A DNA stretch of 64,000 nt. Source: Dichotomocladium elegans (Eukaryota > Mucoromycota > Mucoromycetes > Mucorales > Lichtheimiaceae). Below the pieces are notes generated by a model. The model had not been told where the DNA came from and did no database searches. It saw nothing but the letters and a program-made list of their open reading frames with translations. Position numbers and translations under genes: made by a program. This document shows positions 47,357 through 62,059 of this stretch, piece by piece. How positions within the stretch are numbered: the stretch's first letter is position 1; the number at the start of each line of letters is the position of its first letter. Location: contig JAIXMN010000023.1 in NCBI GenBank assembly GCA_025716815.1, forward strand, positions 434,001 through 498,000, in the 5' to 3' direction.

Positions 47357-50300
47357 ATGAAGCGCGGCTACGAAACCATACCGCAGGACCATCCACGTTC
47401 TGTATCACAACAGTACATGTCCGACCACGGCTCTTATCAGGAGAAACAAGCAGCTACTGCTTCCTCGGGCCTGTCATCCGACGAAGCGTTTGGCTCCCAT
47501 GATCGTCGAGTCGGCTTATCCCAACGGGCCCAAAACTGGTGCCGTCGCCACTTGGCCTACTTCTCGACCGACTCGAGTCAGATGCCGCTGTTGGAGGGCG
47601 GCGGCAGCAGCCATTATTCTTACGAGAAGCAGCAGCAGCAGCAGCCATATACGTCGTCATTCGGCCAGACACGTCCTCGCACCAAGGTGCTCAAGTTTCT
47701 CGGCGCAGCCACACTAGCAGGCGTCTCTTTTATGGCGATCAACCACTTCTTCTTAGCACCTACATCCTCTCAAGCAGGTGTTTATCAAGGTAAAAAAAAA
47801 AGTAATTTGAAAAGCCTGGCATGCGGTATTCATGAAACAAAAACAGATAGTGCGGCTGGTATTTTCTCTCCGTTCGACAGCCCTGAACAGATGATTCAGA
47901 TTTTGCCATCCACTGACTCCATCCGCAACTTTTTCCGTACTGCTGCGTCCCAGCCGCATTTGGCCGGCTCGCATGCAGATAAAATCCAGGCCGATTGGAT
48001 CCAGAGCAAGTGGGATGAATTCGGCATCCCTAACACGACCATTGAGACTTACTATCCTTGGTTGAACACACCCAAATACCGCCGTCTCGCGATCATCGAA
48101 GGACCTGCCGAACTCCTTTACGAGGCAAAGTTGCAGGAGGATCCCATCCCTGAAGATCCGTCTACCATCCATCCGGATGAAACACCAACATTCCATGGTA
48201 AAGTGCAGGAGAAAAATGTTTCACCCCATGCGATGCTAACAATGCATATCTCTCGCTTTATTAGGGTACTCTGCAGATGGAAATGTCACAGGCCCTGTGG
48301 TCTATGTGAACTACGGTCGAGTCACAGATTTCCAGTTTCTAGCCGCCCGAGGCGTCAACTTTACCGGCACCATTGCGCTCATGCGACACGGCCAGACCGC
48401 ACGCGGTCTTAAAGTGCGCACTGCTGAGGAGTTTGGCTGCATTGGCGCGGTGCTTTATTCGGACCCCATGGAAGACGGCCCTTACAACAAGGTCACGGAA
48501 CACGGCGAGCCTGCGGAGCCCTACCCAAAGGGTCCTTGGTAAGATGCATGTGCTGTGCTACTAGATCTTCTCCTTTGTGTGACAGAAGACGTGCTGACTG
48601 ACAAACAAACAAACAAACAAACAAAACATCAGGCGCTCCTCCACGTCTGTCGAGCGGGGTACTGTTCAATACACATCCCTGTTTCCTGGCGATATGCTGA
48701 CACCGGGTTACGCCGCCACGGAGAATGCTACGCGCCTTGATCCTGCCGAAGCATACGGCATGCCTCGCATCCCCTCGCTGCCAATATCTTGGTCAGATGC
48801 TCTGCCGCTCTTTATGGCCACTGAGGGTCTAGGCGTCAAGGGCGAGATCGACTGGCTTGGCGGTCTCTGTCAAGTGAATTATTATTCTGGCCCGAGCTCG
48901 AGTCTTGTCAATCTCGTCAATCTAAACGACTACCAGATTAAGCCGGTGTGGAACGTGATTGGTCGCATCGAAGGCTCGACGGATCCCCATCGTGCTATTA
49001 TTCTCGGTAAGGCTTGTTATTTTTTTTTTTTTGGTTTCTTCGCTGGCAATAATGCTTGATATTTCCCCCCTACTTCCTATTCCTAGGCACGCACCGTGAT
49101 GCATTTGGGTTCGGTGGCGCGGATGCCGCTTCCGGTACCGCAGTGTTGGTAAGCGCTGGGAGTGTTTCTTGTTTCCTTTTGTTGTTGTTCACATGGTTTT
49201 TTATTGTTTCATTCCTGTGTGTTTTGACCCAATCCTATGCAGATTGAGCTCTCACGTGTACTAGGTCTCATGCTAGAACGCGGTTGGCAGCCCCGACGGA
49301 CTCTGATTTTAGCGTCATGGGACGGCCAAGGATATGGCAGCATCGGCTCCACCGAGTGGGTTGAAGATCACAAGGACTGGCTGGACGATGAGGCAGTTGC
49401 GTATGTCAATCTCGACCAAGCCGTCACCGGCCCACACTTTTCTGCCAAGGCCTCGCCTCTCCTTAGCAATCTGTTGTACGACGTCGCGTCAGAGCTCATC
49501 GATCCAAAGACAAGCCAGCCCCTCCTTGATGCCTGGAAGGAGCACCGCGAAAAGTCTCTCGAGCCTGAATCGCCGCCGGTTGATGTCGCTCTCATCGATG
49601 CTCTTGGCGGTGGATCTGATTACATGGCTTTCTACGACCATCTTGGCATTACCAGCATGTCGATGCGCTTCGAGGGGCCTTATGGCGTTTACCACAGTAT
49701 CTATGACAGGTATTTGCGCACACCTTTCCCCCGGTTCTTCTCAAACAACACTTGAATGAATTGCAAGCAACACCTCCTCCTCTATTCCATTCCCCCCCCG
49801 CCGCCGCCGCCACCATCCCGCACCGTCTCACCTTTGTTGTTTTTTTTGGTGTTATAGCATTTACTGGATGGAGCACTTTGGCGACCCGACGTACGAATAC
49901 CATCAATTGATGGTCAAGCTGTGGGGACTTGTTGCATTGCGCCTCACGGACTCGACGATACTGCCCTTCTCGCCGCTTGCGTATGCGACCGATCTGCTGA
50001 CCCAGGTGACCAATCTGGCGGAGGACCAAGGCTGTGCGACGTTGCCTGACCTGTCTGCGGCGGTGAATGCGCTCTATGAGACGACCCTTGCGTTTGATCA
50101 CAAGCTAAAGAAGCTGGCGCGCAAGCTTGACAAGCACGACCTTGCGATTCTCAAGCACAAGAAGAAGCACAAGAAGTTGCTCAAGAAACTCGTCAGGGCC
50201 AACGAGCGTCTCGGCCAATTCGAGCGTGCCTTTGTCGATCCTGCCGGTCTTCCCGGCCGCGAGTGGTTCAAACACATTGTGTATGCGCCCAGTCTCCTCA

Positions 50301-50500
50301 CAGGCATCGATGCGGAGGTGTTCCCGACGATTACCGAGGCCATCAACCAAGGCGCCAGTCCAAGCTTCACCCGCGAGATGGAAGAGCGCGCTGCCAACCT
50401 GGTTGAGAGCGCCCGCCGCCTGCTCAAGGGAAAGACCGACCGGCTCGTCGGCGAGGACCCCGAAGACGACGATGAAGATGATCCAGAGGGAGAGATTTAA
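47357..50500 (+). CDS. Glutamate-carboxypeptidase-II-like membrane protein, catalytic Glu pair lost
   Basis: Seven exons: 47357-47789, 47847-48197, 48265-48538, 48633-49006, 49087-49148, 49243-49709 and 49858-50500 (867 residues). A cytosolic N-terminus of ~115 residues (Ser/Gln-rich) precedes one membrane helix (VLKFLGAATLAGVSFMAINHFF), giving a type II protein like PSMA, transferrin receptor and yeast Tre1/Vps70. All domains are present: an N-terminal apical part, PA-like VNYGRVTDFQFLAARG, the M28 peptidase core and a C-terminal dimerisation domain (RAFVDPAGLPGREWFKHIVYAP). Zinc positions THRDAFGFGGADAASG (His, Asp), YVNLDQ (Asp) and YGVYHSIYD (His) are kept. The family's WDAEEFG, with the catalytic base and a zinc-binding Glu, reads WDGQGYG. 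It is probably not a peptidase and more likely a receptor/adaptor. Confidence 0.9.
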
Positions 50501-50707
50501 AAAACAAAAAAAAAAAATTGCGCTTGTACTTTAAAATAAAATGGAAACTCCTTTGATACTATGCAGTTCACACAAGTGCAGATGAGCCTTCAAACACACC
50601 CTACCCCTTCCCTTCTTTTGGGAAAAATCACAACCGATCGATGCGAAACAAAACAACTTTATACAATTTATTTTGGGCAAATCTAATCAGACAAAAAATG
50701 ACGCTTT

Positions 50708-52984
<2,277 letters not shown>

Positions 52985-54485
52985 GGAATAATAGGGAAGT
53001 TTTTCCTTTTGTTGGCAGCGGGCGGGTGGGTGGGTGGGTGGGTGGGTCGAGTGGGGTGGAAGGTGTAAAAAAAAAAAAAGGTAGCGAAAAAGAAAGAGGA
53101 AGGAATAAGAGATGTATGATTTGCATGGGAGTCGCGACCCAAATGATCGCACTTATAAAAAAAAAACAATTGGGCCTCGCTTTGGGTAAACCGGAGACTG
53201 CTTCAAGGCAGATAGACCCCGCACGCACGGTTCTTCCCCAACACCCTCCTTCCCTTCGGTCTTATTCATAAAGGCTGGTTTCCAAAAAAGAATGACAGAT
53301 GCTACCATCTATTAATTGACAGCAGCATTGCGCATGCGCAAAGAAGACTGATGAATCCGCTCATGCGTGCCACACCGTTGTGTTGTTGACGAAAATAACA
53401 AACGCTCCAAAGTATTACCAGGAGATGCACGTAACCCCCCTTGACTATAGCATAATGAATATAGAGCGTATTTTCCTTCTTTATGCGCTTGATGATGCCA
53501 ATGACAGATTGATTGTCACCCGAATGCGATGGGGGCCATACCCGTTGGTGTGTGTGTGTGTGTTTTTTAAGAGGCGGCGGGGGTCAAAAGGCGGCGCTTA
53601 TGCCGACTGTGGCGTCGCTGGTGGACGGGCCCATGAACACTCTTTTATTCTCTCTCACTTTTCGGGCCATCTTCCGGGAGCAGTGCTATGACCCCAAATA
53701 GATTCTTTTTGACACATGTTTTTGGCCATCTCTATGGACCTTTTGTTATGTCAATAGTGAACGTGCCAACGCAAAAAGGATGGTTCCAGTTCCGCATGCG
53801 GAACGTCTTTGGAGTGATGCATGGAAAACGCGCATTCCCCCTTCTTATCGTACATGCCATCTTACCACGAAAAAACCCTCTGTGCGAGAAGTGGATAAAG
53901 TCTTTTTTTTTTCTTCTTCTTTCAACGAGAATAACGACCCCGAGGTGTTACCAAGGGTGTTTTTTCGGGGAGGAGGGGGTTGTATCTGACTCAGGCATTT
54001 CTGCTGATGGAGAATCTCACGCATAAAAAATAATATTATATTGGTCAGCAGGCCTCAAGGCGAGAGGCTCGCCTTCCCACACAAACACACATTTATCCAA
54101 ACAATGTCGAAATCCGTTAAAAATGGCGCATTTTAGACGAATTTCATTCTCGATCTGCATTAGATGCAGAATAAACATGGACCCTAAAATCGGATAAAGA
54201 TTCTGCATTTGCTTGTTGTGGAGCCATGGGACTTTACCGCAGCCAATCATCGCAGTTTTTCTTTTTGTTTTAGTTATTTTTTTTTTACAAAAAAAAAAGT
54301 TGAGATTATCTTACAGTAGGTCTGAGCGGGAGTTGTCCAGAGAGGATCGGGTGTTTATGTACATATATGGAGAGTGAGGGATTTTTTTTAAAGAAAAGGG
54401 AGATGGAAAATAGGCTTGAGGAGGAGGAGGAGGAATTTTTGGTGGGATAGAGAAAGAGAGAATCAAGAAGGGCAAGGGAATTCGA
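52985..54485. other. Intergenic between tandem kinase genes
   Basis: No gene seen. It includes a TGGG repeat near 53024-53047 and long A/T runs near 53070, 53160 and 54280. Confidence 0.55.
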
Positions 54486-56294
54486 TTAATGTTTCTTGTT
54501 GGACGTCTGCAGCTGTCTTTTGCGTCGTTCCTTTTCGGCAATAACACCAGGAGGTTCAGATGTGATGACAACCAGGTTACTGCGCTCGCTGAGGATCTTC
54601 GCAGTGGTCTCCTGGACATGGTGGACGTGGTGGAGGCCGGGTGTTTCGACTGTGCAGCAATCAATAGAACGAATCCACTCGTCTGCCATGATAGTCTTAA
54701 GGGAAGGGCGACGGGTGGGGTTGAGGTCAAGGAGACCGGCCATGAGCGCTCGGGACTCGCGAGGAAGGAGTTTGAGGATGCGGTATTGTTGGATGGAGGG
54801 GTTGGAGGCGAAGGCTCGGAAAGCTTTGTCGGACATACGTGGGACGCGCCACGGAAAGCAGCGGATTGTCATGCAGATAAAGATAATAGCGCATGACCAG
54901 ATATCGGACTGTCGAGGATCGTAAGTTGGTTGAGTGTATTGTTCAGGAGCAATGTATGGCTCCGATCCGTAGATCCCTGATGAGAGCCAGGATGAGTACA
55001 TAACAAAGATAACCATGCTGCATAACGACGGATGTATCTACCTCTTGACATCACAATGTTTTTATCAAAAGGGTACTTGAAGACTGTGGAGCATCCAAAG
55101 TCAATGATCTTGACGATGCCCTGGTGGTCGACGACCAAGTTGTCCAGCTTGAGGTCTCGATGGGCGATGCCCATGCCGTGGAGGTACTCAAGTCCGTTGA
55201 GGAGTTGGCGCCATGAGCAAGCGATCTCTTCACGGGACATCATGCCGCTCATGACAATGTTAAAGAGATCATTAGGACAAAACTCCATGATTTCATAAAA
55301 GAAGCTGCCGTCCCTGATGAAATCGAGGGTCTGGATAACATTGGGATGATGGAGCGTGGATCCAATGCAGAATTCGGCTGTGATTTTCTTGATATAGTCC
55401 TTTTCGGACTCATGCGCAAGTCGTTTTCGAAACTGCTTTACTGCAACCGGTCTGCTGTTTGCTGATGGCGGCTGGATAAGGCGGACGGATCCTCCAGCAC
55501 CCTTGCCAACGTAGCGACCTGCACAAAATAAAGGTCATCAGAACCAACAAAAAAATGCCTCAAAATGGCGCGCGTGCTCGCTCCCTATGAGCAATTTTTT
55601 TTTTTTGCAACATACCCCATTTTCCGTATCGCCCCTCAATATCATGCCGGAACTGATTGGCAAATGTGTCGGTGGTTGCAGAGATGCTGGTACCTGTCGC
55701 TGTATAGGCAGGTCCATCTGTTGATTGAGATCCAACGGACGATACTGTTGAAGTCGTCGTGCTGCTGGCAGTGGTCGACGAAGAGAGTAGCGGTTGTTGA
55801 TGTTGCTGCTCAGAGCCAAAAAAGCGTCGCAGATCAGACCAGCCCAAGAAGGAATCTTTGGCGTCATCGTGGCAGCAGCTCGGTCGATGGAAATGCGTCC
55901 GCTGATATTGCTGATTGTATTCTGGTTTTTTAAAAATGAACTGGGAGGGAAGATTGGCACAGGCAGAGCGATGTTGGAGAGGTGGTCGATGATGTGAGTT
56001 TGTACTTGCGATGGAGGAAGAGGAGGACAAAGACGATGAAGACGCGGAGGAGGAGGAGGAGGAGGAGGGAGGAGAGAGTGGTTTGGAGATATGAAAGGCA
56101 CGTGTGGATCGAGAGGAGGCTGCTTTTTGTAGGAGTTTTGCGAGTTGAGCCATGTCGACTGTAGAATGGTCGTCGTTGGAGTGAAGATGATGTGTAGTGG
56201 CATTGGCGTGGGTGACGACTGCGGGCGATAGTCTTGGGCTTGAAGGGACAGAGCCTTCTGGCGTGATTAGCCCGTGTGATAGAAGACAATGCAT
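54486..56294 (-). CDS. Hal4/Sat4-type serine/threonine kinase (NPR/HAL family)
   Basis: Three exons: 54486-54976, 55042-55518 and 55616-56294 (548 residues). The N-terminal ~225 residues are Ser-rich and disordered, as in fungal NPR/HAL kinases (Hal4/Sat4, Hal5, Ptk2, Npr1). The kinase domain carries a Gly loop [19 protein letters not shown] (Lys), [13 protein letters not shown] hinge, [17 protein letters not shown] and [22 protein letters not shown], all catalytic residues intact. The APE motif reads APEQ, and DIWS in place of DVWS fits the family. In yeast such kinases stabilise plasma-membrane transporters and set cation tolerance; the target here is unknown. The first exon carries a poly-Ser run from TCC/AGC repeats (GAGGAGGAG tract on the + strand). 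Confidence 0.88.
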
Positions 56295-57805
56295 CTAGAA
56301 TGGTTTGAGGAGGGGAGAGAGAGAAGGACGATGAGCGTGCTTGCGTGCGTGAGGAAGAAGAGAAAGCGAAGATGGGAAGTGAGCGCGGGTGGCCTTATAT
56401 ATGGATTGGGTGTTTCATCCAGCCGAAAAGCGTGGGCACAGCACTTGGGTAGCTCCCTCCCCCCCTTCTACCCATCTCCCATCAACATCCACCCCCCAAA
56501 AAACAATTCCCCTCTCTGTCAATACAACAACTCTATTCCGAATTGGATAGGTGCGTCCTACTCTGTCACGCGACCTGTCCTTAAAGGGCTATATTGATTA
56601 GGTCTGTCAAGGGTTGTGAAAGGAATACACTTGTTTCGATTCGGCTCTAGCCGTCCTAAAGGCGTAATCCACTTTCCCTCTCTGGCGCGCTCAAACCACT
56701 GACTCGCCCTCACGGGTTTCAGGGCCGAATGCTTCATTTTTTCGTGTTACAAAAGATCCTCGGACTTTAGACTTCACGCTTCAACTTGTCTTTCTTATAC
56801 TACGAACTCCTCGTTTCATCTTTGCTAGCCAGATGACAGTGATCCGAATACGCGTATTACAAGACCACAGCCTTATCATGGGAACGGGGGTTGGGGGTCG
56901 GTGAATGTCCCAACGGAGAATCGCATCTCTTTCACAAGGAAGGAGAAACGGGGAGAGGCTTGGACTAGTGCGGCGTAGCAGTAAACAACGAATTATGACT
57001 TCATTTCTTTCTTTTACCTTCCAAACGAGCCTTCTCCAACTTTCTCCAACCGAGAGATAACAAAGGGGTCCATCTTTCTATTTTATACTTTTGTATCCGT
57101 AACGCGGTCGGGATGTTTAGTCGGACGTCTCGGGCTGCCAAGTCACTTGGATCCTGTAGAAGTGCCATTTGCTGCAAATTCTCCACTCCGCAAGTACATG
57201 CAATGGAATGGATCGCTTCTGGAAGTGTGTGAGAGAGAGAGAATATGTTGTTTAGATGCCAAGACGAGCAGGGTGTTCGTCCCTTCGTAATCTTGCAGAG
57301 GTTTGTATGTACTACCAAACAAAACACATGGTATACATCAATATGAATGCAAGTTTTCTTCTTTTCTTTTCGAAGACAATATCCAACTTTAAGAAGTTAG
57401 ACGAATTTGCTGATTCGCTTCACGATTGCCGTAAAAAAGGACTTCGTCCTTCGCAACAGAATCCGTGATGTTACTATATTAGCTCTCATCATCATGGGAA
57501 CAGTCTAGGCTTGATCTTGAGAGACAAGCAGTCATATGCACGTTAAAGAGGTAATAATAAGATATGATAAGTCCTCCTTATCTCATCTTTTGCTTCCGTA
57601 TCTCTCTCTCGCGCGCGCGTTAAAAATAAAGAGTCCGGAGATGAATCTGAGTCCCTTTTCCCCCTCTTCCCTCCACCATCATCGCCCCCACACTTTGATC
57701 CTTCTTGACTAGTAATTTTTGTTATTATTACGGCTGTTCTATTCACTCATCAGCGATGTTCCTTCCCTAACAGGACCGGACAAACTCGACCGAGATCCAC
57801 ACACG

Positions 57806-57839
<34 letters not shown>

Positions 57840-58595
57840 AAAGAGAAAACCCCCTTGATTGAGACCATGACTCGGTTTGCGTAACATCTTCATACTCCAC
57901 ATGCCTGAGATGGAAACCGGCTTGTGCGCAGGAGCACAAGCGGGGATAGCTTTTTTTTTTTTAAGAAAAAAAGGCCACCTCCCTGGCCTTTCCTTTAAAG
58001 AAATTGCTTGAGCATTGGGACAGCAGCACCAGCAGCAGCAATAGTTCAGGGCTGTGCCATTCGGACAAATCACTAAACTTACTTTTCCTTTTTCATTCTT
58101 AAGATCTATTCTTCAAAAGGCCAGTTGACATGAAAGGTTTTATTTCTTCATTCAATAGGTTCAATAGCTCATAAAATCATCTACAGTGCTCGTGATATAT
58201 GCGTATTCATTGGCTTGAGGATACAACATTCGTGTGCGTTCCACGCTTTTCCAATTTAATATTGGTTGATATGACGATGTACGTATTATTGTGAACAAGT
58301 CCACGTATTAAATAAAGAGAGAGAACCCCCTTTTCATCACCAGATCGACATGTCATCCAAAAAGACAGATCCTGCACTATCCATCTTTTGGATATTTTGG
58401 AACCAGACTGACAGGCTGAAGGTGACGTGGACGACTCTCGTGCGAGGAAACAATCGCTGCAACTTACTCCATTTGTGCCGAGTGGGCTAAACGAAGTACA
58501 ATATTTGTAATAAGAATCGTGCGGAGTTGGCACACTTGCTGCAACTTTAATATCCAATCATAACGCAATATAGGGTGACAAAAGAAAGGTAGTGT
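56295..58595. other. Long intergenic region containing an orphan kinase exon
   Basis: Apart from the exon at 57018-57073 (listed separately), no gene is supported. Simple repeats include (CA)n(GA)n at about 57795-57840 and a poly-A/T inverted tract near 57950-57975. Confidence 0.5.
57018..57073 (-). pseudogene. Orphan first exon of a protein kinase, or relic
   Basis: An ATG opens 18 codons ending EKVGEGSFG, a canonical protein-kinase glycine loop, then AG|GTAAAA, a plausible donor in phase 2. A Met start 12 residues before the loop is typical of small kinases. No matching second exon (VYKG/VALK/HRD) was found downstream to 56300 in any minus frame. It is either a truncated duplicate or the 5' exon of a gene whose remainder was deleted. 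The evidence is a single short motif. Confidence 0.35.
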
Positions 58596-58743
58596 TTAAA
58601 AGAAAAGGTAGGTGAAAACAAATACAAGTGCTGCAATAGTAAGCATCATTTGTGGTGTGTAACCCTCAACTGCCTGGGGTGATTCCAAAACAGTCATCTT
58701 GTGATGGACCTCTTCTGCAGAGGCAGTAGATCCTCTGTCTTGA

Positions 58744-58776
<33 letters not shown>

Positions 58777-59839
58777 AGTGATGTCATCTCTGTTTTGAGT
58801 GTGCTAATCAAGCTCTTCAGATCTGCTAATTCCTGCTGCAGTTGCGCCTTTTCATCATCTCTCTTCCCTGCATCATTCTTTTTCGCCACTTCGTTCATTG
58901 TTTTTCTCTCTGCTTCAGCATTTGAAGTAGGAGTTACCCTTTCGATAGTATGAGGTGCAAACTCTTCATGATGATGGTCATATTGCTGCTGCTGCTGCTG
59001 CTGCTGCTGTTGCTGTTGTTGTAGTAGTAGTTCTTTTTGAGGCTCTTCCTCTTTCCGTGGAGAAACAGGTTTAAGTTCTTCCACAGTCTCCGGAGTCGAC
59101 TGGTGATGCTTCTATCGACTCTCAGTCTTCTATCTCTGCCTTAGAAAAAGATATTTTCCCCAGCTCTCTTACCATAATGGGTTCGACGATAGGAGAGCGA
59201 TTCATGATTGCTTCCGACTCCTCTTGTTCTTCATTCACGGTGGGAATAGGAGCCAAAAAGTTGACCTTGAGCTTTTGCTGATGGATAGATTCTCTATCCT
59301 CCAGCTCGGTAATTCCCCACTATCCGGATGCTTGTTAGGCTCTCTGTCTCGATCTGCCGCCTTTATCGCCCATTACCATCTCAGAAATAGGCAGCGCTTC
59401 ATAGACGGGTTTTATTGCGGCCCACTGCACAAGGAACTTATCCTTGCATTTGTAGTCGGCCGGAGGTTCCTCCTTGAAGGATTGCAGCATCACTGATGTC
59501 CAACGTCGATGAGAATCAAGCCGTTCGGACTAGCGTCTTTTTTTTGTGTATGTGGCCTTTATTCAATTCATCCATTCAACTGACCTTGGACCTCGACTTG
59601 AGATTGAGGCTCGATTCTTCCCGCATTGGGTTTAACTGTGTATTGTTTCGGTGCGGTCGTCTTGACCTTGAACATGACGGGATCATTGCCCGAGTTGATG
59701 ACCAGCAAGGTCTCACGAGAACCGTGAATGAGCGGTCCTTTTGTTGAGCGACTGGTCAGTTTGCTCCATAAGGTACCATGTATGCTGAGATCTTACTTTT
59801 GAAGGATAACTGGGAAGAGGGAACAAGATGTATAGACAT
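58596..59839 (-). CDS. VAP/Scs2 ER membrane protein (VAMP-associated protein)
   Basis: Five exons: 58596-59111, 59173-59304, 59377-59492, 59585-59737 and 59797-59839 (319 residues). Exons 1-3 encode the MSP (major sperm protein) domain: SIHLVPSSQLSFKRPL, then SRETLLVINSGNDPVMFKVK, TTAPKQYTVKPNAGRI, MLQSFKEEPPADYKCKDKFL. The basic FFAT-binding face (K-V-K-T-T-A-P-K) is intact, so it should tether lipid-transfer proteins at ER contact sites, as Scs2 does at ER-plasma membrane junctions. The linker is acidic with two poly-Gln runs (CAG repeats near 58740-58775 and 58984-59025) around a coiled coil. A C-terminal tail anchor (MMLTIAALVFVFTYLFF) ends at the last codon. The second exon's start is set by an A|GA codon. 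Annotation is firm. Confidence 0.93.
58740..58776. repeat. CAG/CTG repeat (poly-Gln in VAP)
   Basis: An interrupted CTG tract (+ strand), coding Gln on the minus strand; a second tract lies at about 58984-59025. Confidence 0.85.
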
Positions 59840-59981
59840 TGCAATTGTTGACTTGGGAGGGGAGCTTTATTGAAGGAGTGGATGGTGGGTAAGGGAGATA
59901 AGGGAGGCAAAAATAAAAATAAAAAAGAGAGAATGAGAGAGTAAAAACGTGTGGGATATGTGGGTGTGGGTGAACACCACA

Positions 59982-60626
59982 TCAGGTGAGTGAGGTGGTG
60001 GTGTTGGTGTGTGTGTGTGTGGGGGGGGGTGTTCTCAGCGCGTTCCTGGATACACGTGAAAATACTGTTCTTGTTGGGTCTTTTAAACAGAAGTAATTGT
60101 TCGTTCCAAGTGGTGATTTCTGTCCATTTGCTCGGAGCGAAGCCTTTCGGGTAACAGGGTTATATCCACTACGAATAGCTTGGCTTACAGCTTGCCAGGG
60201 ATCTTTTGTCATGCCTTGGACGGTTCTCTCATGCGTATAATGAAAAGCAACTACGTACAAATGGCTACTTGTTCCTATTGAAACATCAGCTTCCCTCTCC
60301 ATGTACATCCACGCACTCTGCGGCAGGCAACAGCGCCAGTGGGGTCGATCATTGATTCTTCTGTGCGTCAGGTTTGGAAGCTCGGGGAAGAAAGAAAGAC
60401 CGCAGGCGAGCCAGGTCAACTTGGATGATGTCATGGACTGGCGGCATTGAATATCTGTCAAAGGCCCGAGTGGGACTACCGACTTCATTTCCGTGTGGTT
60501 TCCCAAGGCGCAGGCGCAGGCGCAGGTGCAGGAGCAGGAGCAGGAGCAGGAACAGGGGATAGGGTGTGGGTATGGATGGGGAGGGGTTGAGGAGCCCTGA
60601 TTGACATGCTGCTGATCTGGATCCAC
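59982..60626 (-). CDS. Doubtful 214-residue ORF with Cys/Ser repeats
   Basis: An uninterrupted frame in the promoter side of the porin gene. The N-terminal half includes a CSCSCSCSC run from GCAGGA/GCAGGC repeats at about 60508-60555, an artefact-prone pattern. The C-terminal half (LTDIQCRQSM, KDPWQAVSQAIRSGY) is not repetitive. No motif is recognised, and it ends in another GT-rich run. Either a real small gene or a chance frame. Confidence 0.25.
   Translation of the reverse strand: MDPDQQHVNQGSSTPPHPYPHPIPCSCSCSCSCTCACACALGNHTEMKSVVPLGPLTDIQCRQSMTSSKLTWLACGLSFFPELPNLTHRRINDRPHWRCCLPQSAWMYMEREADVSIGTSSHLYVVAFHYTHERTVQGMTKDPWQAVSQAIRSGYNPVTRKASLRANGQKSPLGTNNYFCLKDPTRTVFSRVSRNALRTPPPTHTHTNTTTSLT
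60508..60556. repeat. Hexanucleotide GCAGGC/GCAGGA repeat
   Basis: Several tandem GCAGGC units pass into GCAGGA units. Confidence 0.8.
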
Positions 60627-60864
60627 ACGTGGGAAGGTGTTGCCTGTTCGACCTCAGCTGCTTTTGGTTACGGGAAAAGTGGCCCCAGAACAAAATTTAC
60701 AACTCCGGGTCTGAATGCTCGCAAAAAAGAAAAAAGCGTCGCAAACCCCAGTCGTTTCTCTCTAATCTTTTTCTCCCTTTTCCTTCGTAAAGAGGTACTT
60801 CACTCCCTGTGCACTCCAGTTCTCGTGTTATTAACCTTCCCCTCTCAACCTCAGTCCAAACACT

Positions 60865-62059
60865 ATGTCTGTCCCTGGTAAGTCATCTTGGGGCCTCATC
60901 TCAAAATGGGACCCAATCGTTGCTAGACTGATGCGCTGACGTCTGACGGTCTGCCTCTGCCTGTTTAGTTGCCTTCAACGATATTGGTAAGCCCGCCAAG
61001 GACCTTCTCTCCAAGGACTATCCTGTTGGTGGTGTCAAGCTTGAGGTGAAGACCACCGCTCCCAATGGTGTGGTACGTGTCTTCTCGTATTGATTACGCG
61101 ATCGCATTAAAAGACAGCGATGAATTAAAATTTTCTACCCTTCCCCCCTCCCTTGTCCTACGCAAATAGACCTTCAAGGTCAATGGTCAGCGGGACAACA
61201 AGACCGGCATTATTGTCGGTGACCTCGAGACTAAGTATGCCGATAAGCCCAAGGGTATCACATTCACTGAGGCCTGGACCACCTCCAATCACCTCAATGG
61301 CAAGATCGAGCTTGAAAACAACTTGGCCAGTAAGTTTTTGTTTCTGTTGCATGATAGAAGGAGGAGGGGGGTTGAGTTAGAAGTAACGATGGTGGTGACC
61401 ATGTTTCTCTCCCATACTAGAGGGCCTCAAGGTTGAGCTTTTGACCTCGCTCCTTCCCTCTGTCAACGAGAAGGGTGCGAAGATCAACGCTACCTACAAG
61501 CAGCCTAACGTCCACACTGTTGCCACTCTTGATGTCTTCAAGACCAACTTCACCGTCAACTCGGTCGTTGGCCGCCAGGGTTTCCTCGCCGGTGGTGAGG
61601 TCTCATACAACGTTTTGGATGGCAAGGTAAATAAAAAAAGAAAGGAAAGGCTGTGAGGGGAGCTTCGTTTGTGCTGACCTGTGTGATCAGATCAGCCGCT
61701 ATAACGCCGCTTTCGGCTACTCTGCTGGTGAGTACGCCGTTGCCGTCCATGCCACCAACAACCTGAGCACCTACTCTGCTTCATACTATCATCGTGTCAA
61801 CAGCGACCTCGAGGCCTCCGGTAAGGCTTCGTTGGACGCCAACGGTTCCAGTGCCGTCGCGCTCGAGGTTGGTGCCAAGCTCAAGTTGGATGCCTCCGCT
61901 TTTGTCAAGGGCAAGATCTCCAACTCGGGTGTCCTCGGCGTTGCTTACACCCAGGCTCTCCGTCCTGGCGTCAAGGTCAACCTCGGCGCTTCTATTGACA
62001 CCTCCCGTCTTAACGAGAACGCCCACAAACTCGGTCTCTCCATCACCCTGGAAAACTAG
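60865..62059 (+). CDS. Mitochondrial outer-membrane porin (VDAC)
   Basis: Five exons: 60865-60877, 60969-61072, 61170-61329, 61421-61626 and 61691-62059 (283 residues, the usual fungal porin length). The first coding exon is only 13 nt (MSVP plus one base). The protein starts with the family's N-terminal helix (VAFNDIGKPAKDLLSKDYP), followed by alternating amphipathic strands of a 19-strand barrel (VKLEVKTTAPNGVTFKVNG, ITFTEAWTTSNHLNGKIEL). The C-terminus closes with the porin signature KVNLGASIDTSRLNENAHKLG. It forms the main metabolite channel of mitochondria. Base composition and codon use are noticeably biased (many GTC, CTC, AAG), as expected for a highly expressed gene. Confidence 0.95.
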
